Below, one piece after another: positions 1 through 7,734 of a DNA stretch of 44,767 bases. The notes beneath the pieces were generated by a model. That model did no database searches and was not told the DNA's origin. It saw only the letters and a program-made list of their open reading frames with translations. The translations under genes were made by a program, and so were the position numbers. Numbering within the stretch: the first letter of the stretch is position 1; each line of letters starts with the position of its first letter. The stretch is from Actinospica acidithermotolerans (GTDB lineage: Bacteria > Actinomycetota > Actinomycetes > Streptomycetales > Catenulisporaceae), in NCBI RefSeq assembly GCF_018139625.1, contig NZ_JAGSOH010000059.1, forward strand, positions 1-44,767, in the 5' to 3' direction.

Positions 1-80
1 CGCGCCAGGCGTTCAAGCTCCGCGCGCTCGTCATCGGTCAGGACCAACTCGCCGGCCTTCGGCCGTCCGGTACGAGGCAT
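1..80 (-). mobile_element. IS630-family transposase, N-terminal fragment (runs off window)
   Basis: Reading leftward from an ATG at 80-78, the sequence encodes MPRTGRPKAGELVLTDDERA followed by ELERLAR before the window ends. This is the typical opening of actinobacterial IS630-type DDE transposases: a basic MPRTGRPK start leading into the helix-turn-helix that binds the element ends. Only 26 codons are visible, so whether the gene is intact is unknown. The bases between the ATG and the neighbouring ORF (about 81-112) probably contain the terminal repeat of the element, but the other end is not available to pair it with. Identification rests on recognising the N-terminal motif. Confidence 0.65.
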
Positions 81-109
81 GCCCCATCGTATCACTTAGC
101 TAACGAACT

Positions 110-397
110 TTAGGCGCAGGACACTAGCGCGTTCTCCACGATGAGACCAACCGGGCCGAGGCGTATCGACTGACGGCCTCCGATGATCCAGCAGAGATAG
201 CCAAGCAGGCCGAGCACCACCGGCACCCCGACGAACCCGCCCTCCGCTGCACGATGGCGCATCGAGACGATGCCGGCAAGATAGGCGAACAGCGGCAGGG
301 CGCCGGCCAGCGCTCCGCAGCAGAGCACGGAGCCCCTGTTGCGCACGACAGTCTCGCTGCCCCGACGCGTGATCAGTCCCCGCGTGACGCTCGCCAT
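110..397 (-). CDS. Small hypothetical membrane protein (95 aa)
   Basis: The product has two hydrophobic segments, roughly residues 25-46 (beginning LCCGALAGALPLFAYLAGIV) and 55-73 (beginning GVPVVLGLLGYLCWIIGG), so it is probably a two-span inner-membrane protein. The start is supported by an AGGGAG ribosome-binding site a few bases upstream of the ATG at 397. I recognise no family. The stop lies against the presumed terminal repeat of the left-hand IS630-type element, so the C-terminus may have been set or shortened by that insertion. Function is unknown. Confidence 0.55.
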   Translation of the reverse strand: MASVTRGLITRRGSETVVRNRGSVLCCGALAGALPLFAYLAGIVSMRHRAAEGGFVGVPVVLGLLGYLCWIIGGRQSIRLGPVGLIVENALVSCA

Positions 398-668
398 GAC
401 CAGCTCCCTTTATCGCCGGGCAACCGCCGCGAATCGCAAGGCTACCAACACCTGCATTGGCTGGCTAACCACCTGTTTACAAGATCCGTAGTAGCGTCCG
501 CGCCTCGCGCACGTCACGCTGACCTGCGGCCCCGTGGCCCGCTCCCCGCCAATGACCGTGATTGACCGCCATTACCGCTCCGTACGGGCACGCCGAAACG
601 CGTAGGCTGCCGTGGCGCCTTTCGATCATGTCAAGCAAGTGCGGCGTCTGCGCTGACATAATGCGCGC

Positions 669-1040
669 GTGAGTCGAGCCTATGCGGTATGGCGCAGCGT
701 ACCCAAACATGACCGCGTCGAAGTGTGCAGGCTCGCTAAACAGCGCCTGCCGCACCCCAATCCGGCTGTAGCTGCGGCGGCTTCCGAATGGGCGCGTGCG
801 TTCCAGCGTGGCGCCTGGTGGCGAAGGGTTCCGCCGTTCGTGCTCCCCGTGCTCGGAATCACCGAGGGGAACTTGACGTACGCATTGAGACCCAATGCGC
901 CGTTTCGTCCAGTTCTTACTGCCGCATCTAGTGTTGTTGTCCTGTCCGGGCTGCTTAGCTGGAATACCCGGAATATCGCGAGCCTTGTGCGTACCCTGCC
1001 AACCACAGAAAAGCCAATGCCATCGCCGGTAGACAATTAG
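669..1040 (+). CDS. Hypothetical protein (123 aa), possible two-helix membrane protein
   Basis: A GTG start gives a basic N-terminal half with an amphipathic stretch (CRLAKQRLPHPNP), followed by two moderately hydrophobic segments around residues 54-65 and 83-97. The opposite strand has an overlapping ORF of similar length, but its product is low in hydrophobic periodicity and looks like a shadow. No family is recognised and there is no strong ribosome-binding site, so this is a modest-confidence gene. It ends about 30 bases before the first copy of the 140-bp repeat. Confidence 0.4.
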   Translation: MSRAYAVWRSVPKHDRVEVCRLAKQRLPHPNPAVAAAASEWARAFQRGAWWRRVPPFVLPVLGITEGNLTYALRPNAPFRPVLTAASSVVVLSGLLSWNTRNIASLVRTLPTTEKPMPSPVDN

Positions 1041-1068
1041 GCCAGCGACAAGACTGTCTGTCCATATT

Positions 1069-1208
1069 CGCTGTCAGCTTGGGAAGCATACTACGCGCCC
1101 CTTCGCTGACCTGCGCGCTGGTCAGCGGCTCGACGTGGAGTTGATCTCCTGTGAGTCCCTGTGATTCACGGTTCGGCTAACTCCTGACGGGCACGCGGCG
1201 GGCACGGC
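1069..1208 (+). repeat. 140-bp direct repeat, copy 1
   Basis: Aligns without gaps to 6150-6289 in the same orientation, with 16 mismatches in 140 positions by eye (about 89% identity). Inside it are an inverted repeat with perfect 8-bp arms, CGCTGACC (1104-1111) and GGTCAGCG (1120-1127), and near its right end two tandem 11-bp units of the form G(A/G)CGGGCACG(C/G). On the minus strand a short reading frame crosses it, but 7 of about 8 codon differences between the copies change the amino acid, so it does not behave as coding sequence. Confidence 0.85.
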
Positions 1209-1227
1209 CGCACGGCGATGCGATACG

Positions 1228-1275
1228 TTGACTATCTGGCCGTTGACACGGCATAATCTCGCACACTGAGTGTGC
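1228..1275 (+). promoter_or_regulatory. Sigma-70-like promoter with palindrome at the predicted start site
   Basis: TTGACT (1228-1233) and CATAAT (1252-1257) are separated by 18 bases, a good match to a housekeeping promoter. Four bases downstream is a perfect inverted repeat, GCACAC-TGA-GTGTGC (1261-1275), placed where a repressor would block initiation. The next 40 bases lead into the left terminal repeat of the IS1380 element. The promoter points rightward, so its original target may have been displaced by the insertion. This is a pattern match only. Confidence 0.4.
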
Positions 1276-1314
1276 AGGACGCTTGCTAGCCTCGATCCTT
1301 CAGCCGTAGTCATC

Positions 1315-1337
1315 CCTTGACTCAGGGGTTCGGCTGG
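1315..1337. repeat. Left terminal inverted repeat of the IS1380 element
   Basis: Pairs with 5402-5425 in inverted orientation. Read inward, both have CCT-x-G near the tip, then CTCA, then TTC and GGCTGG at the inner edge. It lies about 130 bp beyond the transposase stop codon, consistent with the 3' end of the element. Confidence 0.65.
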
Positions 1338-1466
1338 CTTGGGTTGGAGCCCGGTTCGCGGCGTTTGTCCTCGCGGTGTGCGGGCTGGGGCTTGGCGTGG
1401 CCACCGCTTCGGCGGTTGACGCCCGCTTGACCTGCTGCTTCTCCTCCTTTCTGGTCGGTCCGGCGC

Positions 1467-2370
1467 TCAGGCCGGCGCCGGGATCGCGCCGAGGCGTTCC
1501 CAGGCCTCGATGACGGCGTGTGCCCACGGCCAGGTCTGCTCGATCTTCAGGATGCGTCGGCGGGCGTGCGTGACCAGGCGCGCGGGGATGTGCAGGATCG
1601 TCGTGCGCAGCGTCTCGGGTTCCGCGGCGGCGAGTTCGCGATGCTCGTCGAGGCCGAGGAGCTGGAGGTAGGCGAGCAGGTCGGCGGCGAGGTTCGCGGC
1701 CAGCAGCCAGGCCTGGTTGCGCGCGTATCCGTGGAAGGGCAGGGTTCTGATGCCGGTGGCCTTCTCGGTGCGCACCCGGTCTTCGACCACGGCGTGCTGG
1801 CGGTGCAGGGTGTCGAGGAAGAACACGTGGTGCGAGCCGGGCACGCCGCGTCCCAGGTCTTTGATGTTCGTGACGACCAGCTGGTAGCGCCAGCCAGTGG
1901 CTTTCTCGAACTCGGTGAGCTTCTTCGCGTGCCTGCGGGTGGGTTTGACCCGCCGGGCGATGAAACGCAGCCCGTCCGGCCAGCCGGTCCGGCGCCACAG
2001 CCCGGTCAGCTCGGCGACCTGTGCGACCGGGTCGATCGACCCGTCCTGCTCGACCGCGTGTACCCAGGCGTGCTCGGGCAGATCGGCGATCGCGGCCTCC
2101 TCCGCCGCGGTGATGGTGAACCCGCTGGTGAACGCGACCTTCCGGCGCGCGGTGGACAGGGAGAGCAGGTGCTCGAGCAGAGCATGGCTCGCACCCGCTC
2201 CATCCAGACGGATCAGAATCCTGCGGCGATGTCCGCGCGGGAGCTGACCGAGCGGGTCGCCGAGGACCGCGATGTGCTCGGAGGCGGTGTTCGAGCCCGC
2301 GTTTCCCGGCCGGAGCATCATGGCCAGGCACTCGAACGTGTTCGTGCACCACGCGGCCAGCGGGGCACCG
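1467..2370 (-). CDS. IS1380 transposase, exon 2 (C-terminal two thirds)
   Basis: This part begins at the inferred 3' splice site and includes the motif ECLAMMLRPGNAGSNT, diagnostic of IS1380-type DDE transposases. After it come a central insertion (AVEQDGSIDPVAQVAEL), the region RRTGWPDGLRFIARRVKP and the C-terminal block FHGYARNQAWLLAANLAADL, ending in an Arg/His-rich helix. Joined to exon 1 (4777-5324) it gives 1,452 nt, an exact 483-codon frame that reads TYKGTWGFHGAPLAAW across the junction. As DNA it is an interrupted gene, and as spliced RNA it could be functional. An exon start at 2364 would give GFHPLAAW, also in frame and closer to what I recall of the family. Confidence 0.85.
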
Positions 2371-2428
2371 GTAGGCCGTCGGCGAGGTGCCCGCGTGGTG
2401 CGGGTCCTTTTCCGGCGGCCCCCGGCCC

Positions 2429-2462
2429 GAACCGCCCGTGCGACTTTCACCGCAGGCGGCTC
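2429..2462 (-). ncRNA. Group II intron catalytic domain V
   Basis: A 34-nt hairpin on the minus strand starts GAGCCG, carries the GAAA tetraloop in TGCGGTGAAAGTCGCA, and closes with CGGTTC. The AGC triad is at its 5' base. This is the conserved active-site hairpin of group II ribozymes, at the expected place just downstream of the maturase stop codon (2484). Confidence 0.9.
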
Positions 2463-2483
2463 TCCAGTGATCTTCGTGCTCCG

Positions 2484-4244
2484 TCAGCCTCCGTGGTGGA
2501 TGAGGTGGTGGCAGTCGCGGCAGACCACGAGGGTCTTGCGCCGTTTCTTGAGCATCACCGTCACCCAGTGCGGGTGTGGCTGCCTGCGGTCGGACAGATC
2601 TGCGAGCTTGGCGACGTGGTGGACAGCGATCTCATCGTGTCCGTTGCACAGCTCGCAGCGGCCGGCCAGGAGCCGGGAGACCAGCTCCTTGCGCCGGACC
2701 GGGGGCGCGAGCGCGGACTTGTCCACGATCAGCGCCTTCCTGTTCTGCCGCAGCGGAACTCCGCCGAACCTTGCGACCAGCGGTTTCCTGCCGGGACGCG
2801 TGGTAGTGGCCTGGAAGCACTTGTAGGGCCCGTACGGTGTGTCGATCCTGGCCCGGTATCTCCGGGACATGGCCGACACGGTCGAGCGGTGCTTGCCAGC
2901 CAGCGTCTTGAGCATCGAGGTCTCCATCACCCAGTGGAGCCGGTCCAGGCGGAAGACGTCCGATGCCAGCAGGTAGTACTGGACGATGCCCCGGTATTCA
3001 GCCCCGAACCGCCCGATGATCTCCCGATCGGTGGAGCCCATCAGGTCGGAACGGTGCACGGGTTTGCCGCGCTTCATGAACCGGGTGCACTTGGCCTCGA
3101 TCATCGAGGTCGGCACCCGCAGCCGGATCACTCCGTTGACCGACCTGCGCCGGTGGGTGATCCGGGTGCTGCTGTGCTGCACCGTGATCTCGTAGCCGAG
3201 GAATCTCGCCGCACCGGTGCGGGCGTGAGTGATCAGGGTCTTGTCGTGCGAGAGTTCCAGCTTGAGTTCTTCGCGCAGGAACACCGCCAACCGCGCCTTG
3301 ATCTTCTCGGCTTCGGCCTTGGGTCCGGCGAACCCGAGCAACACGTCGTCGGCATAGCGGATGTAGCGAAGCCGCCGGTAGCCCGGATCCATCGGATCAG
3401 AGCTGGGCAGCTCGCGCAGCCGCTTGCGGTGAGCCCGGAACGCGGCCATATCTCCGCGATCCCTGGCCCGACGCATCGCGTAGTACGTGTTGTGGTACTC
3501 CCGGCTGGGGGTGCGCTGGGAGCCTCGGGTGTATTCCGGGATGAGGACCTGCTCGACGAAGGTGTCCAACCGGTCCAGATAGATGTTGGACAAGATCGGC
3601 GATGCCACGCCGCCCTGCGGGGACCCGCTCAAGGTGGCGTGGAACACCCACTCCTCCAGGTATCCGGCTTGCAGCATGTGCCGCACCAGCCGCAGGAACC
3701 GGCCATCGTGGATCTTCTCGCCCAGCGTGCCCAGCATCACCCCGTGGTCGAGGCTGCCGAAACAGTCGGCGATATCGCCCTCGATGAACCAGGCCGTGCC
3801 CTGCCACGTGTCCGCAATCTTCCTGAGCGCGGTGTGGCAGCCCCGGCCCGGCCGGAACCCGTGGGAGGCGTCGTGGAACCTCGGCTCGTAGTACGCCTCC
3901 AACAGCAGACGCACCACCTCGGCCACCAGCTTGTCCGTCCACGTCGGAAGGCCCAGCGGGCGGCGGCCTCCGTTCCTTTTCGGGATGTGCACCCTGCGGG
4001 CCGGGCTCCACCGGAAGCGCTCATGGCGCAGCGCGTCGATCACGCGCCCGATCTTGCCCAGCGACATGCCGTCCACGGTCTCCCCGGTCGCCCCGGCCGT
4101 CATCGCCCCGTCGTTGGAGTAAAGACGCCCGTAGGCCAGCAGGTACAGCTGCGGGTTGAACAACTGTCGGTATAGCTCCTCCAACGGCAGGCCCCGCCTG
4201 CCGCGTTCACGCAGGACACCAAGCACCGTTTCGGCGCTCTGCAT
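2484..4244 (-). CDS. ltrA: Group II intron reverse transcriptase/maturase with HNH endonuclease
   Basis: The 586-aa protein helps the intron fold and splice, then copies it into new DNA sites. Visible in order are an N-terminal RT-0/RT-1 region (RWSPARRVHIPKRNGGRRPLG), the fingers/palm with GFRPGRGCHTAL and the SGSPQGGVASPILSNIYLD block, and the catalytic RYADD motif. These are followed by the maturase X/thumb domain and a C-terminal HNH module with CELC, a HH pair and the CRDCHHLIHHG ending. All catalytic motifs are present and the length is normal, so it should be active. A GGGAGG ribosome-binding site precedes the ATG at 4244. The HNH domain implies target-primed second-strand cleavage. 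Confidence 0.93.
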   Translation of the reverse strand: MQSAETVLGVLRERGRRGLPLEELYRQLFNPQLYLLAYGRLYSNDGAMTAGATGETVDGMSLGKIGRVIDALRHERFRWSPARRVHIPKRNGGRRPLGLPTWTDKLVAEVVRLLLEAYYEPRFHDASHGFRPGRGCHTALRKIADTWQGTAWFIEGDIADCFGSLDHGVMLGTLGEKIHDGRFLRLVRHMLQAGYLEEWVFHATLSGSPQGGVASPILSNIYLDRLDTFVEQVLIPEYTRGSQRTPSREYHNTYYAMRRARDRGDMAAFRAHRKRLRELPSSDPMDPGYRRLRYIRYADDVLLGFAGPKAEAEKIKARLAVFLREELKLELSHDKTLITHARTGAARFLGYEITVQHSSTRITHRRRSVNGVIRLRVPTSMIEAKCTRFMKRGKPVHRSDLMGSTDREIIGRFGAEYRGIVQYYLLASDVFRLDRLHWVMETSMLKTLAGKHRSTVSAMSRRYRARIDTPYGPYKCFQATTTRPGRKPLVARFGGVPLRQNRKALIVDKSALAPPVRRKELVSRLLAGRCELCNGHDEIAVHHVAKLADLSDRRQPHPHWVTVMLKKRRKTLVVCRDCHHLIHHGG

Positions 4245-4776
4245 TTCGCATACCTCCCGAATCCTGGTGTCCGATCACCTGTGCCCCTTGGCCCTGCGGA
4301 CGGCTTTCCCGTCCTCCTCGGCAGGTCGTAACTCCTGCGACTACTACGGGCACTCCGTCGCCATAGGGCTCGCGCCCCGTAGGCGATCCCATGTTCGTCT
4401 CCGACATACGTCTCGAGCGTGAGGTAGGCGCCCCACTCATCCCCTCGAACACCCTGACGGGGTGTCGCTTCGCCGCCCGGAAGGTGCGGAGGCCATTCCA
4501 TCAAGCCGCCGCAGGCGACGACACCGGCCTCAGACGCCGTGCCGGTGGAGCCTTCGATTGTCTCCGCTGGAGATTGGGGTTCAAGCAGTCAAGCCTTCGC
4601 CATGTCACGCGGGCCCCCTGACGCGCCGCCCGTAGCGTCTCGGCACAGCCGTCAGTTTCCTGGCATGCTCTGGTCCCGTCACCGTTTCCGGATCGGGTTA
4701 GCCATCGGGCCCAGGAACCTCCTTCCAAGTTCCTCCCGGCTGCACCGGGGATACATCGAAGCGCCTCATGGCGCAC

Positions 4777-5324
4777 TGAAAGCCCCACGTCCCCTTGTAC
4801 GTCCCGGCCGCCCGCTCCTTCCTGGACGAGCAGGTGATCACGGTCGCGTCCATGTCGATCACCGTCCAGCCCGTGAGCGGTCTGCCCAGGATCACCAGCC
4901 ATGGGAACCCGCCGTCGCGATCGGCCAGCAGTTCCCACGCCCGCGCCCGCACACTCGCCCTGGCCTCGGCAATCCTTGTCCGGGCCCGATCGTCGATCTC
5001 CCCGAGCAACCGCCACAACGTCGAATCCGACGCACCGTCGCCGATCAGCACGGCGTGGTGCCGGGCGAGCAGTTCGGCCTGCCGCAGATTCCTGGCGCCC
5101 AGCGCGATCCCCACGACCAAGCCGACCAGCGCGTTCGCGCGATCCAGCCTCCACGGACTCGACACCAGAGCCCCGCGCAGCCCTCCGACCAGCCCGACCC
5201 GGTCCGCCGTGCGGTGCAGCAACACCGCTCCCGCGTGCCCGACCAACCCACGACCCGAAGCCTCGAGCCCAAGCCCGCGGTCCCATCCACTACGCTTCTT
5301 CACCTGGAAGGTGCCTCGCTCCAC
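4777..5324 (-). CDS. IS1380 transposase, exon 1 (N-terminal third)
   Basis: Starts at ATG 5324 and reads through the typical IS1380 N-terminus: the basic VKKRSGWDRG start, GRGLVGHAGAVLL, the helical LRQAELLARHHAVLIGDGASDSTLWRLL type region, and the first catalytic block GWTVIDMDATVITCSS. It ends at TYKGTWGF plus the first two bases of the next codon, where the intron begins. Read straight through, translation runs into intron sequence and stops after about 25 codons, so unspliced RNA gives only a truncated DNA-binding fragment. The 183 codons here join exon 2 in frame. Confidence 0.85.
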
Positions 5325-5401
5325 CCGTCTGATCAGTCTTCAGCAAACCGATCATCGCAGGTGGCGGGCACCTTCCGTCATCTGGGCATCAGACCACGGA
5401 T

Positions 5402-5425
5402 CCAGCCTGAATTCTTGAGGCTAGG
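5402..5425. repeat. Right terminal inverted repeat of the IS1380 element
   Basis: Inverted partner of 1315-1337, about 77 bp upstream of the transposase start codon. It marks the promoter end of the element. Confidence 0.65.
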
Positions 5426-5517
5426 AGCGGAGGCGTACACAGGAGGGACAGGTCGTTGTGTTCGTAAGCCGATGGCGCACGCCGCGACAGGCTGAGTGCG
5501 CGACGAACTTCCACACC

Positions 5518-6084
5518 ATGCGAACCGCGTCCTTGGTCCTGCGGACACCGACGCATCGTGAAGCTAAAATTGCCATGGCCGGCGCTAGCGATGACGAGGC
5601 TCAACGTTGGTTGGGCTGGGAGCAGAAAGACGTATGCCCCGAGCCTCACCGCGCGACGTTATTGTCAGCCTCGGTCAACGAAGGTGACCGACCTGAGCGG
5701 TCTGTGGATGCTGCCTTCTGGGCACTCATAGCGATTGACCCAGGTCGACTCGCTATTGCTGGTCTCGTGGGATTTGTGCATTCGCCGGACGGGCTTTACA
5801 ACCACGTCGGTGGTCATCTTGCTCCGCAGTATCGCGGCCGAGGCCTTGGGCGCGAGTTGTTCGCCGCCGCTCTGGTCCTCGGGCACCAGCACCTTGGAAT
5901 TGAAGTCATCCGCGCGGGCGCTGAGAGCTCCAACATTGCGAGCCGCAAGTCACTGGAGGCTGCAGGATTCCGACCAGTCCATGGCGCTCCAGCCCACTCG
6001 CTTCCTAACGGAAGAGTCATAGCGGCCTGCTGGTACGAGCACGCCGCTCGGGCGTCTAAATGCCGCAGATCTCCCCGACCATAG
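5518..6084 (+). CDS. GNAT-family N-acetyltransferase
   Basis: From the ATG at 5518 the product is about 188 aa with the RimJ/RimL-type GNAT layout: an opening strand (MRTASLVLRTPTHREA), a central strand GLVGFVHSPDGLYNHVGGHL, the acetyl-CoA loop APQYRGRGLGRELF (Q-x-x-G-x-G), and a C-terminal ESSNIASRKSLEAAGFRPV block. The substrate cannot be told. The ORF is open a further 20 codons upstream to 5458, but that stretch lies right beside the IS1380 end and has no family resemblance, so I take the internal ATG. The gene sits between the IS and the second 140-bp repeat, and its native promoter may have been separated from it by the insertion. Confidence 0.85.
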   Translation: MRTASLVLRTPTHREAKIAMAGASDDEAQRWLGWEQKDVCPEPHRATLLSASVNEGDRPERSVDAAFWALIAIDPGRLAIAGLVGFVHSPDGLYNHVGGHLAPQYRGRGLGRELFAAALVLGHQHLGIEVIRAGAESSNIASRKSLEAAGFRPVHGAPAHSLPNGRVIAACWYEHAARASKCRRSPRP

Positions 6085-6149
6085 CTGCCACGCCGATCGT
6101 GTAAGTGGACCAAAACAGGCATCATCCCACTGCTGAGCGCAAGACCCTC

Positions 6150-6289
6150 CGCTGTCAGCTTGGGAAGCAGAGTATCCACACCTGCGCTGACCTGCGCGGT
6201 GGTCAGAGGCTCGACGCGGAGTCGATCTCCCGTGAGTCCCCGTGATTCACCGTTCGGCTACCTCCTGACGGGCACGCGACGGGCACGGC
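6150..6289 (+). repeat. 140-bp direct repeat, copy 2
   Basis: Same length and orientation as 1069-1208, with about 89% identity and no gaps. The most divergent 10-bp block is at 6170-6179. The hairpin arms are slightly degraded (CGCTGACC with GGTCAGAG). The tandem 11-bp units are better preserved here: GACGGGCACGC followed directly by GACGGGCACGG. The two copies are 5,081 bp apart and enclose the promoter-like site, the IS1380/intron and the acetyltransferase gene. Confidence 0.85.
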
Positions 6290-6395
6290 TCGGCACTCCT
6301 GTCGCAGCGCAGTTGACCGGCCTCCACGGACGGCCTGTGCCTTCGCTGCCACCTGTAAGACGCGATCGTCCAATGCGATGGTGAGGAGCCCACCG

Positions 6396-6578
6396 ATGCC
6401 TCGACTCTACGGTGCTCTGGCCTCGATCTTGGCCACAGTAAGTCTCGTCATGCTTGGGCTGATCATCCTCGGATACGGCGCATCACCGCTGCCGGTCCGC
6501 ACCGCGCAGTACGCGGTGTGCATTGGCGGTCTCGTTCTCGCGGTCAGGCTTACGCGCGAAGCGTGGAGACGCCAGTAG
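6396..6578 (+). CDS. Small two-span membrane protein (60 aa)
   Basis: The start at 6396 is chosen because GAGGAG lies eight bases upstream. The product MPRLYGALASILATVSLVML has one clear transmembrane helix in its first 30 residues and a second near residues 37-53, and ends in a basic EAWRRQ tail. No family is recognised. It lies between the 140-bp repeat and lgt on the same strand, about 150 bp upstream of lgt, and could be co-transcribed with it. Confidence 0.5.
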   Translation: MPRLYGALASILATVSLVMLGLIILGYGASPLPVRTAQYAVCIGGLVLAVRLTREAWRRQ

Positions 6579-6729
6579 CAACCGACCAGGTAGCTGAAGC
6601 CATTCGTCATGCCGGAAGTGAGGCATTTCGAACGCTGCCGTGTCAGGGCGGATACAGGGTCTCGGCTGGCGCGTCCTGGCGTCGTCCACTGTGGTCTGCG
6701 CTTGATCAACTCTCGTCAGCTGTTGCCTG

Positions 6730-7734
6730 TTGTCGTCTGCCACCGGGTCTTTCGCTGACTTCCTCGCCGGCGGTGGTGGGGGCGGACACGGGCGTCGCGA
6801 TTCCGCCTGGGCCGAAGCGTACGTCGGTGAGAACGGCTTCCACCTCGGGCCGCTGTTCATCCACGCGTACGCGCTCGCGTACATCGTGGGTATCGCGCTC
6901 GCGGTGTTTCTCGGGCGCCGCCGCTGGGCGTCGGTCGGCGGGGACCCGGCGCTGGTCGAGGAGATGGCGATCTGGGGTGTGCCCGCCGGTCTGATCGGCG
7001 GCCGGATCTACTTCGACATCACCACCCCTGCTGCGATTCCGCACGTGTGGTACGGCGTGTTCGCCATGTGGGATGGCGGCATGGGTATCTGGGGCGGAGT
7101 CGCCCTGGCCGCAGCTGTGTGCATCTGGCGGCTGCGACGCCACGGCGCGAGCGTGCCGCTGATGATGGACGCCCTCGCCCCCTGCATCATGATGGCCCAG
7201 GGAATCGGACGGATCGGCAACTACTTCAACCAGGAATTGTTCGGCGGCCCCACGACCCCGCCCTGGGGCCTGAAGATCGACCCGCAGTACCGGCCGCCGG
7301 GCTACACCGGGTACGCCACCTTCCAGCCGACCTTCCTCTACGAGCTGATCTGGGACTTCGGCTTCGCCCTGTTCCTGATCTGGCTCGGACGCACCGGCAA
7401 GCTCCGCCCGGGCGGGCTGTTCCCGCTCTACGTCGCCGGCTACTCCGCGTTCCGGATCTTCGAGGAGTCCATCCGGATCGACTACTCGCAGTACATCCTC
7501 GGACTGCGCCTGAACTTCTTTATCGCCGTTGTGATGACCGCAGTCGGCTTGGCCTGGTTCGCCGTCAATCAGCTGCGCCCGCGCCGCGGCTCGGCAGCAC
7601 CGGAGCCGGAGGCGGAAGGATCGACCTCCGAAGCGGCCGCCCAGCGCGCTCAAGGGGAAGCGGCACAATACCCAGGTCGGCGGCCGCGGGCGGCGGCGAA
7701 GACACCCTCGCAGCCCGCTGGGCCCGAGGACTGA
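6730..7734 (+). CDS. lgt: Prolipoprotein diacylglyceryl transferase
   Basis: Lgt transfers diacylglycerol from phosphatidylglycerol to the lipobox cysteine of prelipoproteins, the first step of lipoprotein maturation in the membrane. The sequence shows several helices, the GLIGGRIYFDI motif and the family signature GRIGNYFNQELFG, which carries the essential Arg and Glu. Later it has the YVAGYSAFRIFEESIRID block. A TTG at 6730 is the best start: no ATG/GTG gives a better N-terminus, and homology begins near residue 37 (GFHLGPLFIHAYALAYI). The last 60 or so residues are a disordered Ala/Glu/Arg tail common in actinobacteria. In Streptomyces lgt usually sits beside trp genes, so this may be a second or relocated copy. 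Confidence 0.92.
   Translation: MSSATGSFADFLAGGGGGGHGRRDSAWAEAYVGENGFHLGPLFIHAYALAYIVGIALAVFLGRRRWASVGGDPALVEEMAIWGVPAGLIGGRIYFDITTPAAIPHVWYGVFAMWDGGMGIWGGVALAAAVCIWRLRRHGASVPLMMDALAPCIMMAQGIGRIGNYFNQELFGGPTTPPWGLKIDPQYRPPGYTGYATFQPTFLYELIWDFGFALFLIWLGRTGKLRPGGLFPLYVAGYSAFRIFEESIRIDYSQYILGLRLNFFIAVVMTAVGLAWFAVNQLRPRRGSAAPEPEAEGSTSEAAAQRAQGEAAQYPGRRPRAAAKTPSQPAGPED

Larger units (their letters stand above)
2371..4776 (-). mobile_element. Group II intron inserted in the IS1380 transposase gene
   Basis: On the minus strand the intron opens with GTGCGCC at 4776, the usual group II 5' signature. It carries about 530 nt of structured RNA (domains I-IV), then the maturase ORF, then domain V (2429-2462) and a domain VI-like hairpin with an unpaired A about 8 nt before an AC end at 2371. 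The flanking exons rejoin the IS1380 frame exactly. Intron length (about 2.4 kb), ORF position and domain order are all canonical, so it looks intact and potentially mobile. The 3' boundary is uncertain by 6 nt (2371 or 2365). Confidence 0.88.
1315..5425 (-). mobile_element. IS1380-family element, split by a group II intron
   Basis: The element is bounded by imperfect terminal inverted repeats: 1315-1337 and 5402-5425 match at 18 of 24 columns with one gap, both ending GGCTGG when read inward. Its transposase is in two exons on the minus strand, separated by an intron of about 2,406 bp. Without the intron the element is about 1,705 bp, the normal size for IS1380 relatives. I see no matching 4-bp target duplication (CATC on the left, AGCG on the right), so the element may be old or its flanks rearranged. 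Confidence 0.85.

Noticed and set aside
477-755. 92-codon minus-strand frame
   Set aside because: Overlaps the start of the better-looking plus-strand gene and has no ribosome-binding site. It could be real but is not supported.
1122-1313. 63-codon minus-strand frame crossing repeat copy 1, resembling an integrase tail
   Set aside because: The same frame in copy 2 differs mostly at non-synonymous positions, so the shared sequence is unlikely to be conserved as protein.
1518-4175. 885-codon plus-strand reading frame
   Set aside because: Antisense to the transposase exon and the group II maturase. Its product is Pro/Arg/Gly-rich with no domains; it is a high-GC shadow.
1311-5429. Target-site duplication around the IS1380 element
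   Set aside because: Flanking tetranucleotides CATC and AGCG do not match, nor do one-base offsets.
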